Numbered from the stretch's first letter, positions 44,276 to 54,411 are shown. The stretch: 64,000 bases of DNA from Mariniphaga sp041684965 (GCA_041684965.1 JAWLGR010000016.1:1-64000), one strand, 5' to 3'. The notes: a model not told the origin generated them from the sequence alone. Translations and numbers: made by a program.

Positions 44276-44703
44276 TCTATTTCTTTTATATTATTATTGA
44301 TTGTAAAAATAAAATATAATGCAACTAATAATAGTTTGTTGATTGCTGTTAATTTAATTTTCTCATATTTTATTCAAAACAATTACTACAAAACTATCAA
44401 AATACTAACATCAAAAATCTTATTAATATTTTTAAATTCAGGAGAATAATTTTTTTATCAACATCTGTTTATAAGCAAATCAACTTTTTATTTAATTTTT
44501 TAACCAGTGAATAACTTGTGGAAATTTCAGATGAACTTTAGTGCTTAAATATTTTATTGTTTCAAAATTTTTATTATAGTTTCTAAAACCTGATAAATCA
44601 AAATATTAATGTAAAAGATTATTTTTGTTTTTTAAGAGGTTTATAAACATTCCTAAACATTCAGGAGTTCTTTTAATAAGCTGCCATAAAAGAAATTAAG
44701 AAA
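44276..44703. other. AT-rich divergent intergenic region, candidate replication origin
   Basis: A 428-base, extremely AT-rich gap between divergent genes. DnaA-box-like nonamers cluster in 70 bases: TTATCAACA at 44455 (8 of 9 to TTATCCACA), TGTTTATAA at 44466 (reverse strand, 7 of 9), AGTGAATAA at 44506 (reverse strand, TTATTCACT, 8 of 9 to TTATNCACA) and TGTGGAAAT at 44517 (reverse strand, 7 of 9). Genes to the left are mostly minus-strand and those to the right plus-strand. parS-like sites lie 3.8 kb left and 6 and 10 kb right. No coding sequence seen. Origin status is inferred. Confidence 0.35.
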
Positions 44704-47700
44704 ATGATTACAAAAAATTTCAACATACTTGTTAATAAGCTTAATCACTTTAGAGCCAGATACTATACATTCAGGCTGCTTAAAGGAATTATTATAACTT
44801 TTTTATTATTACTGGCTTTTTTTACAATTTTCTCAGTAACTGAATATTTTACTTATTTTTCTTCAGATATTCGAAAGATACTTTTTTTTGGATTTATTGT
44901 TTTTGGATGTTTGCTTACCATTCAGTTTATAATAGTTCCTTTATTACGATTATTGCAAATTTTAAAACCAATTGATTCTAAAAGCAGTTCTGTAATTATA
45001 CAAAAGCATTTTAGTGATATTAAAGATAAGTTGATTAATGTAATTGAATTATCTGAAATTAATGATACAATTTCATCGAAAGAAATTGTTATAGCAAGTA
45101 TTGACCAGAAAATTAATGAGTTGAAAGTATTTGATTTCAGTCAGGCAGTGCAATATAAGAACCTGAAATTGATATTAATTTATTTTTTGGCTAGTTTAAG
45201 TATAACTTTTTTATTGTTTGCTATTAACCAATCTATTTTTACAACGGCACCCAATCGTATTATTCATTACAATACTCATTTTGTAAAACCTGCACCTTAT
45301 GCTTTTTATTTGCTGAATGAGGAATTGAAGGCAACAAAAGGAGAATCTTATAAAATACGTATGGAAACTAAGGGTGTGGAAATCCCTCAGGTTACTTACA
45401 TAAATATTGAAGGAAACAATTATTTGATGAAAAATAATGGTCCTGGTATATTTGAATTTGAAATGGCTTCGGTAATTAATCCAGTAAGGTTTTATTTTTC
45501 AGATTTAAAATATAATTCTGATGTTTATTCCCTTGAACTTTTACCTAAACCTGGAATAAACCATTTTGATGTAGTTATTACTCCTCCTGTCTATACCGGA
45601 CTTCAGATACTTAATTATGAAAATATCGGTGATTTACAGGTTCCGAATGGTACAAATGTGGAATGGGTTTATAAAGGAATTGATATTGATACACTTTATC
45701 TTCATTTGGGTGATTCAGTATCTTTAGGCGCTGACAGAGAGGAAAATGTTTTTAAGCTGAATCATAATTTTTATAAATCATCAGGTTATCATGTATATAT
45801 TAAAAATAAACTTACTGAGGCTCAATTGGCTCTTTCTTATTCAGTAGATGTTATTCCTGACTCGTATCCTGAAATAAAAGTTTTGCGCCTGCAAGATTCA
45901 CTAAAAATGACCCGATATTTTTTTAAAGGTCAGATAGGAGATGATTATGGATTTTCTAATCTTAAATTTCATTACAATATTAATAATGTTGATTCTACTG
46001 TTTCAATCCCCTTTTTAAGAAATTTAACCGATCAGGATTTCTATTTTAGTTTTGATTTTGCAAATCTGGGAATAACATCAGGAACTGTGTCCTATTATTT
46101 TTCAGTTTCTGATAACGATGCTATTAATGGTTATAAAACTACTACATCTGATAATTATATTTTCCATCTTCCTAACCGGCAAGAGATAGCCGAAAATGAA
46201 TCGGAACAATTTCAAAGGATTGAAAACATGCTTGAGGAAAGTGGAAAACTTGCTAAGGAAATTCAAAATGATTTACAGAATCTTCGTTTAAAAAACATGG
46301 ACACCAATGTTTCGGAGTGGGAAAAAACTCAAATGGTAAACGATGTACTTACAAAACAAAATCAGCTGGAGCAGTTGCATGAAAGAATAAAAAAAGACAA
46401 TGAACAGTTGAATAATTTCATGAATTCCTTTAACCAGCAAAATGAACAATTAATTGAAAAGCAAAAGCAAATAGAAGAATTACTGGAAGAAGTATTTACA
46501 GAAGAATTAAAAAAATTATTGGAGGAATTCCAAAAACTGGCGAAGGAATTTGACAGCAAAATGCTTAATCAGCTTACTGAACAAATGAATTTTACCTACG
46601 AAGATTTACAAAAACAGCTTGACAGGAACCTTGCCATGCTTAAAAAAATGAAGGTAGAACAAAAATTTCAGAATGTTATTGATAATATAAATCGAATGGC
46701 AGAAGAGGAACAGCAAATGGCTCAGGAAATAAGTGATAATGCAAATTTTGATGAAATTAATGAAAAACACGATCAGCATCAGATGGAAATGGAAGATACT
46801 CAAGAATTACTCCGGGATGCCATTGAAATGAATAATGAACTTGAAAAACAAATGAATTTTGATGATTTTAACGAAGAAATTGAGGAAATTCAGAAAAGCA
46901 TGGAGAAAAGCCGGGATGCATTACAAAACGAAAATCAACAAAAATCAGGAGAAAGTATGAAAGAAACTTCTGAAAAAATGAAGAATACAGCATTTGCTAT
47001 GCAGCAAATGCTTGATTCAAATACAAGGAAACAAAATATGGAAAATATACAGAACCTCAGACAAATTTTGAGCAATCTTGTTTATCTTTCATTTGAGCAG
47101 GAAAAAGTGTTAAAAGAATTATCAGGTATTCATGGTATTGATCCTATTTTAAATGAGTTAAATACTGTTCAAAAGCGAATTAAGGATCAGAGTCTTATTG
47201 TTAAAGATTCGCTGTATGCTTTGGCAAAACGAACACCTCAGATAAACAGCATAGTGAACAATGAGTTGATTACCATGGGATTGAATCTTGATAAAGCAAT
47301 ATATGAAATGAACGAAGGGTTGTTTCCTAATGCAAGATCGAGCCAGCAATATGTAATGACTGCAACAAATAATCTGGCCTTATTGCTTAATGAGGCTTTG
47401 GAAAATCTTGAACAGCAAATGGCAAATGCTCAGCCAGGTGATCAGGAAAGTGACAGTCCCGGGCAGGGAAAACCGGGAATGGATCTTTTAAAACAGCAAT
47501 CAGAAAACATAAAGGAACAATTACAGCAAATGATTGAACAGATGAAAAACGGGCAACCGCAAAATATGAATCAACAGTTGGGACAGTCATTGATGCAGCA
47601 TGAAATGATGCAACAGATGCTTAGAGAAATGATGAACAGTGGAGGAATGGGTAATGAAGCACAAAAGGCGTTAAAGCAGATTGATGATATTCTGGAACAA

Positions 47701-47988
47701 AATCGACGTCAAATAATGAACAAGAATGTAAATTCCCAAATGATAGCAAGACAAAATCTTATTACTACACGACTACTTGAGGCAGAAAAAGCTGAAATGG
47801 AACGGGAATTTGAAGAAAAAAGGGAAAGTAAAACTGCTGAAGATTTTTTCAGTAATCCTGTTCAGTTTTTTGAATATAAAAATGAAAGAAATTCTACCCT
47901 TGAATTTTTAAACAGAAATTCTCACAAGTTGAGTAATTTTTATAATAACAAGTACAAACAATATATGAACAACATCCAAAATGATTAA
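44704..47988 (+). CDS. DUF4175 family coiled-coil membrane protein
   Basis: Protein of 1094 residues. Two N-terminal membrane segments (IIITFLLLLAFFTIF and ILFFGFIVFGCLLTI), a third near residue 165, then a beta-rich extracytoplasmic region, then a very long Gln/Glu/Asn/Met-rich coiled coil from about 500 onward. This matches the Bacteroidota DUF4175 family, of unknown function. Its layout with an RsbW-like ATPase, YbeY and MnmG downstream appears conserved in the phylum. Two bases separate it from the ATPase gene. Confidence 0.8.
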   Translation: MITKNFNILVNKLNHFRARYYTFRLLKGIIITFLLLLAFFTIFSVTEYFTYFSSDIRKILFFGFIVFGCLLTIQFIIVPLLRLLQILKPIDSKSSSVIIQKHFSDIKDKLINVIELSEINDTISSKEIVIASIDQKINELKVFDFSQAVQYKNLKLILIYFLASLSITFLLFAINQSIFTTAPNRIIHYNTHFVKPAPYAFYLLNEELKATKGESYKIRMETKGVEIPQVTYINIEGNNYLMKNNGPGIFEFEMASVINPVRFYFSDLKYNSDVYSLELLPKPGINHFDVVITPPVYTGLQILNYENIGDLQVPNGTNVEWVYKGIDIDTLYLHLGDSVSLGADREENVFKLNHNFYKSSGYHVYIKNKLTEAQLALSYSVDVIPDSYPEIKVLRLQDSLKMTRYFFKGQIGDDYGFSNLKFHYNINNVDSTVSIPFLRNLTDQDFYFSFDFANLGITSGTVSYYFSVSDNDAINGYKTTTSDNYIFHLPNRQEIAENESEQFQRIENMLEESGKLAKEIQNDLQNLRLKNMDTNVSEWEKTQMVNDVLTKQNQLEQLHERIKKDNEQLNNFMNSFNQQNEQLIEKQKQIEELLEEVFTEELKKLLEEFQKLAKEFDSKMLNQLTEQMNFTYEDLQKQLDRNLAMLKKMKVEQKFQNVIDNINRMAEEEQQMAQEISDNANFDEINEKHDQHQMEMEDTQELLRDAIEMNNELEKQMNFDDFNEEIEEIQKSMEKSRDALQNENQQKSGESMKETSEKMKNTAFAMQQMLDSNTRKQNMENIQNLRQILSNLVYLSFEQEKVLKELSGIHGIDPILNELNTVQKRIKDQSLIVKDSLYALAKRTPQINSIVNNELITMGLNLDKAIYEMNEGLFPNARSSQQYVMTATNNLALLLNEALENLEQQMANAQPGDQESDSPGQGKPGMDLLKQQSENIKEQLQQMIEQMKNGQPQNMNQQLGQSLMQHEMMQQMLREMMNSGGMGNEAQKALKQIDDILEQNRRQIMNKNVNSQMIARQNLITTRLLEAEKAEMEREFEEKRESKTAEDFFSNPVQFFEYKNERNSTLEFLNRNSHKLSNFYNNKYKQYMNNIQND

Positions 47989-47990
47989 GG

Positions 47991-48398
47991 ATGAAAAGCT
48001 ACCCTGAAATCCTGGCAATACGGTCTGATAAATCTGAATTAATAAAAGTTGAAAATTTTCTCAGACTGCTTTTTAAGGAGGAAGATCTTCCTGAAAAGGA
48101 GTTTAATAAAGTATTTTTGTGTGTTTCTGAGGCTGTGATAAATTCCATTGAACATGGTAATAAGAATGTAAACGACAAAATTGTCACCATAGAAGTAATT
48201 TGTCTCAATAATTATATAAAAATAGTAGTTTCAGATGAGGGAGAAGGATTCGATCCTAATAAAATAATAGACCCTACTGTTAATGAAAACATTAAAAAAG
48301 AAACTGGAAGGGGAATTTATATCATGAAATCAATTTGCAATAATCTGCATTTTCTCGATAGCGGAAGATGTGTGGAGATAAAAATAGAATTAACGTGA
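47991..48398 (+). CDS. RsbW/SpoIIAB-like ATP-binding protein
   Basis: Protein of 135 residues with a GHKL-type ATPase fold: N-box CVSEAVINSIEHGNKN, G1 box SDEGEGFDPNK, G2-like GRGIYIMKSICNN. This is the HATPase_c_2/anti-sigma regulatory factor family that phosphorylates STAS-domain antagonists. No STAS protein or sigma factor is adjacent. Its stop overlaps the ybeY start by four bases. Partner unknown. Confidence 0.85.
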   Translation: MKSYPEILAIRSDKSELIKVENFLRLLFKEEDLPEKEFNKVFLCVSEAVINSIEHGNKNVNDKIVTIEVICLNNYIKIVVSDEGEGFDPNKIIDPTVNENIKKETGRGIYIMKSICNNLHFLDSGRCVEIKIELT

Positions 48399-48832
48399 AT
48401 AGAATAGATGTTTATTATGAAAATGTAGAGGAATTAAATATAAATCTTGACATTCTTGAAAAACAGGTAAGGGATATCATTAATAGTGAAAAAAAAGAAT
48501 TAGGGGATATTGCAATTATTTTTTGTAACGATGATTATTTGTTTAGATTAAACGAAGAATACCTGAACCACAATTATTTTACTGATATAATAACGTTTGA
48601 TTATTGTAAAAATTCTTTGGTTTCTGGTGACTTATTTCTAAGTATAGAACGAATTGCAGATAATGCAGATAAATATGGTACTACCTTTAAAAAAGAACTG
48701 TACAGGGTTATTTTTCATGGTATATTACATTTGGTTGGGTATAATGATAAAACAAGTGTAGAACGAACTAGTATGCGTAAAAAAGAAAATTATTATTTGA
48801 AAGGAATGGATTTTGATAAGGAAAGCATATGA
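48395..48832 (+). CDS. ybeY: Endoribonuclease/rRNA maturation factor YbeY
   Basis: Protein of 145 residues. The zinc site is HGILHLVGYND: the first two His are present, but the third His of the family motif HxxxHxxxxxH is replaced by Asp. Upstream EYLNHNYFTDIITFDY is the conserved substrate-binding segment (usual T/S-D-V-L-S-F). It acts in 16S rRNA 3'-end processing. The GTG at 48395, overlapping the previous stop as GTGA, is preferred to an ATG at 48368 that would overlap by 31 bases. It ends in an ATGA overlap with mnmG. Confidence 0.88.
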   Translation: MNRIDVYYENVEELNINLDILEKQVRDIINSEKKELGDIAIIFCNDDYLFRLNEEYLNHNYFTDIITFDYCKNSLVSGDLFLSIERIADNADKYGTTFKKELYRVIFHGILHLVGYNDKTSVERTSMRKKENYYLKGMDFDKESI

Positions 48833-50709
48833 TTTTTAAATACGATGTTATTGTTGTTGGAGGAGGTCATGCAGGGTGTGAGGCAGCAGCTGCTGCTGCA
48901 AACCTTGGTTCAAGTACCTTATTGATAACAATGGATATGACCAAATACGCACAGATGTCTTGTAACCCTGCAATGGGAGGCATTGCAAAAGGTCAGATAG
49001 TTAGGGAGATTGATGCTCTTGGAGGATATTCAGGAATAATTTCGGATAAAACAACCATTCAGTTTCGAATGCTTAATCTTTCCAAGGGACCTGCAATGTG
49101 GAGTCCCAGATCCCAAAACGACAGACTGCGTTTTACCGAGTTGTGGAGAAATACCCTGGAGTCAATAAATAATCTTGATTTATGGCAGGATGCTGTTGAT
49201 TCACTAGTTATTGATGGTGATCAGGTTAAAGGTGTCCGAACAAGAATGGGAGTTGAATTTAAATCCAATACTGTTGTTTTAACAAATGGTACTTTTTTAA
49301 ACGGCCTTATGCATGTGGGAGCTGCAAAGATGAAGGGAGGACGCATTGGAGAGGCAGCAGCATATAATATTACTGAACAGCTTATAGATGCCGGGTTTCT
49401 AACCGGCAGGCTTAAAACAGGAACCCCTGTTCGCATAGACGGACGCACAATTGATTTTTCTCTTCTAACTGAACAGAAAGGCGATGACAATCATTTTTCA
49501 TTTTCATATCTTCCGGATACCAAATCAAAACTTAAACAGCAGTCGTGCTGGATCACTTATACAAACAGTGATGTCCACCGTGAACTAGAGAAGGGATTTG
49601 ACTTCTCACCAATGTTTGATGGTACAATCCAGAGTACTGGTCCCCGTTATTGTCCAAGCATAGAATCTAAACTGATCACTTTTTCAGAAAAGGAAAGGCA
49701 TCAGCTTTTTCTGGAACCGGAAGGAGCATCCACCGTTGAATATTATCTGAATGGCTTTTCATCCTCACTACCGTGGGACGTGCAGTATAGAGCTATGCAG
49801 AAAATACCTGGATTAGAAAAAGCTAAAATATTTCGACCAGGCTATGCAATCGAGTACGATTATTTTGATCCTACTCAACTTCACAGCACCTTGGAAACCA
49901 AACTTGTAAAAAACTTATACTTTGCAGGTCAAATCAATGGGACCACCGGTTATGAAGAAGCAGCAGCTCAAGGTTTAATAGCTGGTATAAATGCTCATCT
50001 TAAATGCCATACCGTATCAAATGAGTTTACTCTGAAAAGGGATGAAGCATATATTGGAGTTCTGATTGATGATTTGGTTACAAAAGGTGTGGATGAACCT
50101 TACAGGATGTTTACCAGTCGGGCCGAGTTCAGGATTTTACTACGTCAGGATAATGCGGATATAAGATTAACTGAAAAATCAAATATAATTGGACTTGCTT
50201 CTCCTGAACGCATTAATTTATTACATGAAAAAATAAAACTTATTAATGACATTATCCTGTTCACAAAACAAAGCAGCATTAAGCCAATCGCTGTAAATCA
50301 GTTACTTACAATGAAAGGAACAACCGAATTAAGGCAGGGTGTCAAGTTGTACGACCTTATATTAAGGCCTCAGATTTCAATATTTGATTTAATCAAACAT
50401 ATTGAGCCTTTCCGTGCATTTCTCAATAGAGTTCCTTATCAGAGAAAGGAAGAAATAATTCAGGGCGCAGAAATACTTATAAAGTATGAAGGCTACATTA
50501 ACCGTGAAAAAGTTTTAGCTGAGAAACTGGATAAATTCGAAAATATTGCAATTGAAAATAAGTTTAATTACAAACAGTTGAAATCAATATCTACAGAAGC
50601 AAGACAAAAATTAGATAAAATTAATCCGAAGACGATAGGCCAGGCAAAAAGGATATCGGGAGTTTCTCCGTCCGATATTAATGTTTTATTAATTTTGCTC
50701 GGAAGGTAA
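48829..50709 (+). CDS. mnmG: tRNA uridine-5-carboxymethylaminomethyl modification enzyme MnmG (GidA)
   Basis: Protein of 626 residues. FAD-binding VIVVGGGHAGCEAAAAAANLG at the N-terminus, then CNPAMGGIAKGQIVREIDALGG and GFLTGRLKTGTPVRIDGR, and a C-terminal helical MnmE-binding region ending SDINVLLILLGR. With MnmE it modifies U34 of several tRNAs. Overlaps ybeY by four bases. mnmG is close to the origin in many bacteria, in line with the parS-like site two bases after its stop. Confidence 0.97.
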   Translation: MIFKYDVIVVGGGHAGCEAAAAAANLGSSTLLITMDMTKYAQMSCNPAMGGIAKGQIVREIDALGGYSGIISDKTTIQFRMLNLSKGPAMWSPRSQNDRLRFTELWRNTLESINNLDLWQDAVDSLVIDGDQVKGVRTRMGVEFKSNTVVLTNGTFLNGLMHVGAAKMKGGRIGEAAAYNITEQLIDAGFLTGRLKTGTPVRIDGRTIDFSLLTEQKGDDNHFSFSYLPDTKSKLKQQSCWITYTNSDVHRELEKGFDFSPMFDGTIQSTGPRYCPSIESKLITFSEKERHQLFLEPEGASTVEYYLNGFSSSLPWDVQYRAMQKIPGLEKAKIFRPGYAIEYDYFDPTQLHSTLETKLVKNLYFAGQINGTTGYEEAAAQGLIAGINAHLKCHTVSNEFTLKRDEAYIGVLIDDLVTKGVDEPYRMFTSRAEFRILLRQDNADIRLTEKSNIIGLASPERINLLHEKIKLINDIILFTKQSSIKPIAVNQLLTMKGTTELRQGVKLYDLILRPQISIFDLIKHIEPFRAFLNRVPYQRKEEIIQGAEILIKYEGYINREKVLAEKLDKFENIAIENKFNYKQLKSISTEARQKLDKINPKTIGQAKRISGVSPSDINVLLILLGR

Positions 50710-50710
50710 T

Positions 50711-50726
50711 TGTTTCACGTGGAACA
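50711..50726. other. parS-like ParB-binding site
   Basis: TGTTTCACGTGGAACA; its reverse complement TGTTCCACGTGAAACA fits the consensus TGTTNCACGTGAAACA at every position. It lies in the 44-base gap between mnmG and apt. Such sites nucleate ParB at the origin region of bacterial chromosomes. Two further related sites are in this window. Confidence 0.85.
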
Positions 50727-50753
50727 AAAACATCAATATTCAAAAATCATAGA

Positions 50754-51272
50754 ATGGATATAAAAAGCAAGATTAGAGAAATTCCTGATTTCCCAACAAA
50801 GGGAATCAACTTTAAAGACATCACAACTTTATTAAAGGATAAAGATGCATTGAGGTTTGTAACTAATATTATCGTCGAAAAATTCAAGGGTAAGAATATT
50901 ACTAAGGTTTTAGGTATTGAATCCAGAGGTTTTATTTTTGGTGGGATTCTGGCATGTGAATTGGGTGCAGGATTTGTACCAGTCAGAAAAAAAGGTAAGC
51001 TTCCAGCTGAAAAAATATCAGAATCTTATCAGTTGGAATACGGTACCGACTCAATTGAAATCCATCGGGATGCGTTATTGCCTAATGATATTGTACTCAT
51101 TCATGACGATTTACTCGCGACTGGTGGAACTACCAATGCCGTTTTAAACCTCGTGAAGAAAGCAGGAGTTTCGACTATTTATTTTAGCTTCATTTGTGAA
51201 TTGGGATTTATTGAAACACTTCATAAAAAGAATCTTCAACAATACAATCCTCATATTCTTGTTACTTATTAA
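50754..51272 (+). CDS. apt: Adenine phosphoribosyltransferase
   Basis: Protein of 172 residues that salvages adenine to AMP with PRPP. It has IPDFPTKGINFKDITTLL at the N-terminus, GIESRGFIFGG and the PRPP loop IVLIHDDLLATGGTT. Complete and of normal length. Preceded by the parS-like site and followed after 60 bases by uvrC. Confidence 0.97.
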   Translation: MDIKSKIREIPDFPTKGINFKDITTLLKDKDALRFVTNIIVEKFKGKNITKVLGIESRGFIFGGILACELGAGFVPVRKKGKLPAEKISESYQLEYGTDSIEIHRDALLPNDIVLIHDDLLATGGTTNAVLNLVKKAGVSTIYFSFICELGFIETLHKKNLQQYNPHILVTY

Positions 51273-51332
51273 CAAGGATAGGTTCTTTCTTCGATTCATA
51301 AGGCTGCTATAATAGTTATAAAAGAAAAGTCT

Positions 51333-53153
51333 GTGAGATATAATTCAATAAATCCGAACATCGATTATTTAAAAAATTTGATTTCCGTGCTTCCCGGAGA
51401 TCCTGGAATCTACCAGTTTTTTGATTCAGAGGGAAAAATTATTTATATTGGAAAAGCTCTGAATCTAAAAAAAAGGGTTGCTTCCTATTTCTCAAAGTTA
51501 CACGACAGCAGAAAAACTGCACTTTTGGTACGTAATATTTCTGATGTCAAATACCTGATTGTAGAAACAGAACAGGATGCACTTTTATTGGAAAATAATC
51601 TTATAAAAAAATATCAGCCCAGGTATAATATCCGGCTTAAGGATGATAAAAGTTTTCCCTGGATTTGCATTAAAAATGAACCTTTTCCTCGCGTATTTAA
51701 AACACGCAATCTGGTAAAAGACGGTTCCAGATATTTCGGGCCATATACTTCAATTTATACTGTAAGAACCCTACTTGAACTTTTTAAGACGGAATATAAA
51801 TTAAGAACCTGTAACTATCATTTAAATAATGAAAATATCGAATCTGGTAAATATAAAGTATGTCTTGAGTATCATATTGGTAACTGCAGGGGACCATGTG
51901 AAGGTTTAATATCTGCTGAAAAATACAATCAGGGGATAGAAGATATCACAAAAATACTCAGAGGAAATATTTCGGAAGTTATAAAGCATCTTGAACAACG
52001 TATGAAGACAATGGCTGATTCTTTGAACTTTGAAGAGGCACAGGAATTAAAAGAAAAATACGATTCCCTTAAAAGATATCAAAGTAAATCTACCATTGTA
52101 TCTCCAACCATTTCAGACGTAGATATTTTTTCTATAGATCAGGATCAGAAATTCGCTTACATAAATTACTTAAAAGTCATTAAAGGGGCAATAATTCAAA
52201 CCTATACACTCGAAATTCAAAAAATCCTGAATGAAACAGAAGAAGATTTATTGTTGGCAGGGATTATCGATATCAGAGAAAAAATATTTAGCAACGCAAA
52301 GGAAATAGTAGTACCTTTTCTTCCTAAGATTCAATTGAATGGAATAGTATTCAAGGTACCATCCAGAGGTGAAAAAAAGAAACTTCTTGAATTATCGCAA
52401 AGAAATGCAAAATATTACCGCCTTGAAAAGGACAAACAGATGGTTTTTAAAAACCCTAAAATAAGAGATGAACGCATATTAAAGACAATTCAGAAAGACT
52501 TGCAGCTTCCTGTATTGCCTGTCCTTATTGAATGTTTCGATAATAGTAACCTTCAAGGGACCAACCCTGTTGCTGCCTGTGTTGTCTTTCAAAATACGAG
52601 ACCTTTGAAGAAGGAGTACAGACATTACAATATAAAAACAGTGGCGGGAGCTAATGATTTTGCTTCAATGGAAGAGGTAGTTTACAGAAGATATAACCGG
52701 TTAATAAATGAAGGGAAAAGTCTTCCTCAACTTATAGTCATAGATGGGGGAAAAGGTCAACTTTCTTCTGCTGTAAAGGCACTTGAAAAATTGAACCTGA
52801 GAGGTAAAATTGCTATTATAGGTATAGCAAAAAAATTGGAAGAAATATATGTACCCGATGATCCTGTGCCAATTTATATTAATAAAAATTCTGAGAGCCT
52901 AAAAATTATTCAGCAAATAAGAGATGAAGCACATCGATTTGGAGTTTCATTTCACAGAGCGAAGCGCTCTAAATCAATAACTACATCAGAATTAAATAAT
53001 ATTAAGGGTATCGGAGATAAAACAATAAAAAAGCTTTTAAAGAATTTTAAATCTGTTAAGAATATTAAAGACGCTGATAAAGAGTCTATTGAACATATGG
53101 TTGGTAAGTCGAAGGGGAAAATTGTATATAATTATTTCCATACTGAAGAGTAA
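51333..53153 (+). CDS. uvrC: Excinuclease ABC subunit UvrC
   Basis: Protein of 606 residues. The N-terminal GIY-YIG nuclease (GIYQFFDSEGKIIYIGKALN) makes the 3' incision, a Cys-rich linker follows (CNYHLNN...CLEYHIGNCRGPC), then a UVR domain that binds UvrB (LNFEEAQELKEKYDSLK), an RNase H-like domain for the 5' incision (IECFDNSNLQGT, VIDGGKGQL) and C-terminal helix-hairpin-helix repeats. GTG start at 51333. Confidence 0.96.
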   Translation: MRYNSINPNIDYLKNLISVLPGDPGIYQFFDSEGKIIYIGKALNLKKRVASYFSKLHDSRKTALLVRNISDVKYLIVETEQDALLLENNLIKKYQPRYNIRLKDDKSFPWICIKNEPFPRVFKTRNLVKDGSRYFGPYTSIYTVRTLLELFKTEYKLRTCNYHLNNENIESGKYKVCLEYHIGNCRGPCEGLISAEKYNQGIEDITKILRGNISEVIKHLEQRMKTMADSLNFEEAQELKEKYDSLKRYQSKSTIVSPTISDVDIFSIDQDQKFAYINYLKVIKGAIIQTYTLEIQKILNETEEDLLLAGIIDIREKIFSNAKEIVVPFLPKIQLNGIVFKVPSRGEKKKLLELSQRNAKYYRLEKDKQMVFKNPKIRDERILKTIQKDLQLPVLPVLIECFDNSNLQGTNPVAACVVFQNTRPLKKEYRHYNIKTVAGANDFASMEEVVYRRYNRLINEGKSLPQLIVIDGGKGQLSSAVKALEKLNLRGKIAIIGIAKKLEEIYVPDDPVPIYINKNSESLKIIQQIRDEAHRFGVSFHRAKRSKSITTSELNNIKGIGDKTIKKLLKNFKSVKNIKDADKESIEHMVGKSKGKIVYNYFHTEE

Positions 53154-53366
53154 CTGAGGTACAACATAGAATTTAAATTAAAGGTAAAGTGGCATTTAAG
53201 TTTTATTATTACCCTGTTGTTAGAATCTTTTAATGAAAATAGAAGCCACTGTAATTCAGATGGTTAAACCTGTAGATAGGATATATTTGGACTCGTTACA
53301 GTTTTTATGTTGATAATCGTGTTGTTAGTAAGGAAATTGTTGAGGATTTCGATCGTTTCTGATTAT

Positions 53367-54314
53367 CTAATATGGTTTTCGGTATTTATCATCCCCCTCA
53401 AGCAAGCCAAGATAACTTATATACCGGCTATAGGCCACTTTCCCCGATTCCACTGCTTTCTTTACAGCACAACCCGGTTCATGAGTATGAAAACAGTTGC
53501 TGTACTGACAATCCTTTGATAAGCGGAAAATTTCAGGAAAATAATGTGATATTTCCCACGGTTCCATTTCAAGCATTCCGAAGCCTTTAATGCCGGGTGT
53601 ATCAATTATATAGCCACCAAAAGACAACTTAAAAAGTGCAGAATACGCTGTAGTATGTTTCCCTGTCTGATGCATTTCAGAGATTTCCCTGGTTTTAAGA
53701 TTTAATCCCGGTTGAATACAATTGATAAGAGTTGACTTCCCTACCCCACTGTGACCATTAATAACATTGGTTTTGTCCTTCAACTCCTCCTTAAATATTT
53801 CTATCCCTGTAAAATTTTTTGCAGATACTGAAAGGCACCTGTATCCAATTTCACTATATAGAGTTATGCGTTCATTTAACTGGGCTTTTTCTTCTTCATT
53901 GTAAAGATCTATTTTATTGAACACAATAAGAACAGGTATTCGATATGCTTCAGCTGATGCCAGATACCGGTCAATAAATGTAGTAGTTGTAACAGGCGAA
54001 GTAAGGGTTGCAACCAGAACAGCCTGATCTATATTGGCTGCTATAATATGTGATTGCTTTGAAAGGTTTGGTGACCGGCGTACAATATAATTGATTCTGT
54101 CTTTTATTGATGTTATCCAGCCTGTTTTGGTTGACTTATCTTTTTGGTCATCATGGATAATAAATGCTACTTTATCTCCTACGGCTACAGGATTTGTGCT
54201 TTTAATATCTTTTATCCGGAAATTACCTTTAACCTTGCAATCATACAATTCACCTTTTTCATCTTCTACTGTATACCAACTCCCCGTTGTTTTAATTACC
54301 AATCCTTCTTTCAC
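53367..54314 (-). CDS. rsgA: Ribosome small subunit-dependent GTPase A
   Basis: Protein of 315 residues. N-terminal OB fold, then a circularly permuted GTPase with motif order G4 (FNKIDLY), G1 (GHSGVGKSTLIN), G3 (DTPGIKGF), then a zinc knuckle CQYSNCFHTHEPGC. It releases RbfA from, and checks, maturing 30S subunits; rbfA itself is 2.5 kb away on the same strand. GTG start at 54314. Confidence 0.96.
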   Translation of the reverse strand: MKEGLVIKTTGSWYTVEDEKGELYDCKVKGNFRIKDIKSTNPVAVGDKVAFIIHDDQKDKSTKTGWITSIKDRINYIVRRSPNLSKQSHIIAANIDQAVLVATLTSPVTTTTFIDRYLASAEAYRIPVLIVFNKIDLYNEEEKAQLNERITLYSEIGYRCLSVSAKNFTGIEIFKEELKDKTNVINGHSGVGKSTLINCIQPGLNLKTREISEMHQTGKHTTAYSALFKLSFGGYIIDTPGIKGFGMLEMEPWEISHYFPEIFRLSKDCQYSNCFHTHEPGCAVKKAVESGKVAYSRYISYLGLLEGDDKYRKPY

Positions 54315-54411
54315 TTTCAGTCACTTTTTTGCTACGTTATATTTTTTCAAACGAGACATATGAAATTTTGTTTAAGTTGGAAACTATTTGAATGTAAGCC
54401 ATATTTAACGT

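Noticed and set aside
53307..53519. Plus-strand frame of 70 codons after uvrC
   Set aside because: Mostly antisense to the end of rsgA, no recognisable domain.
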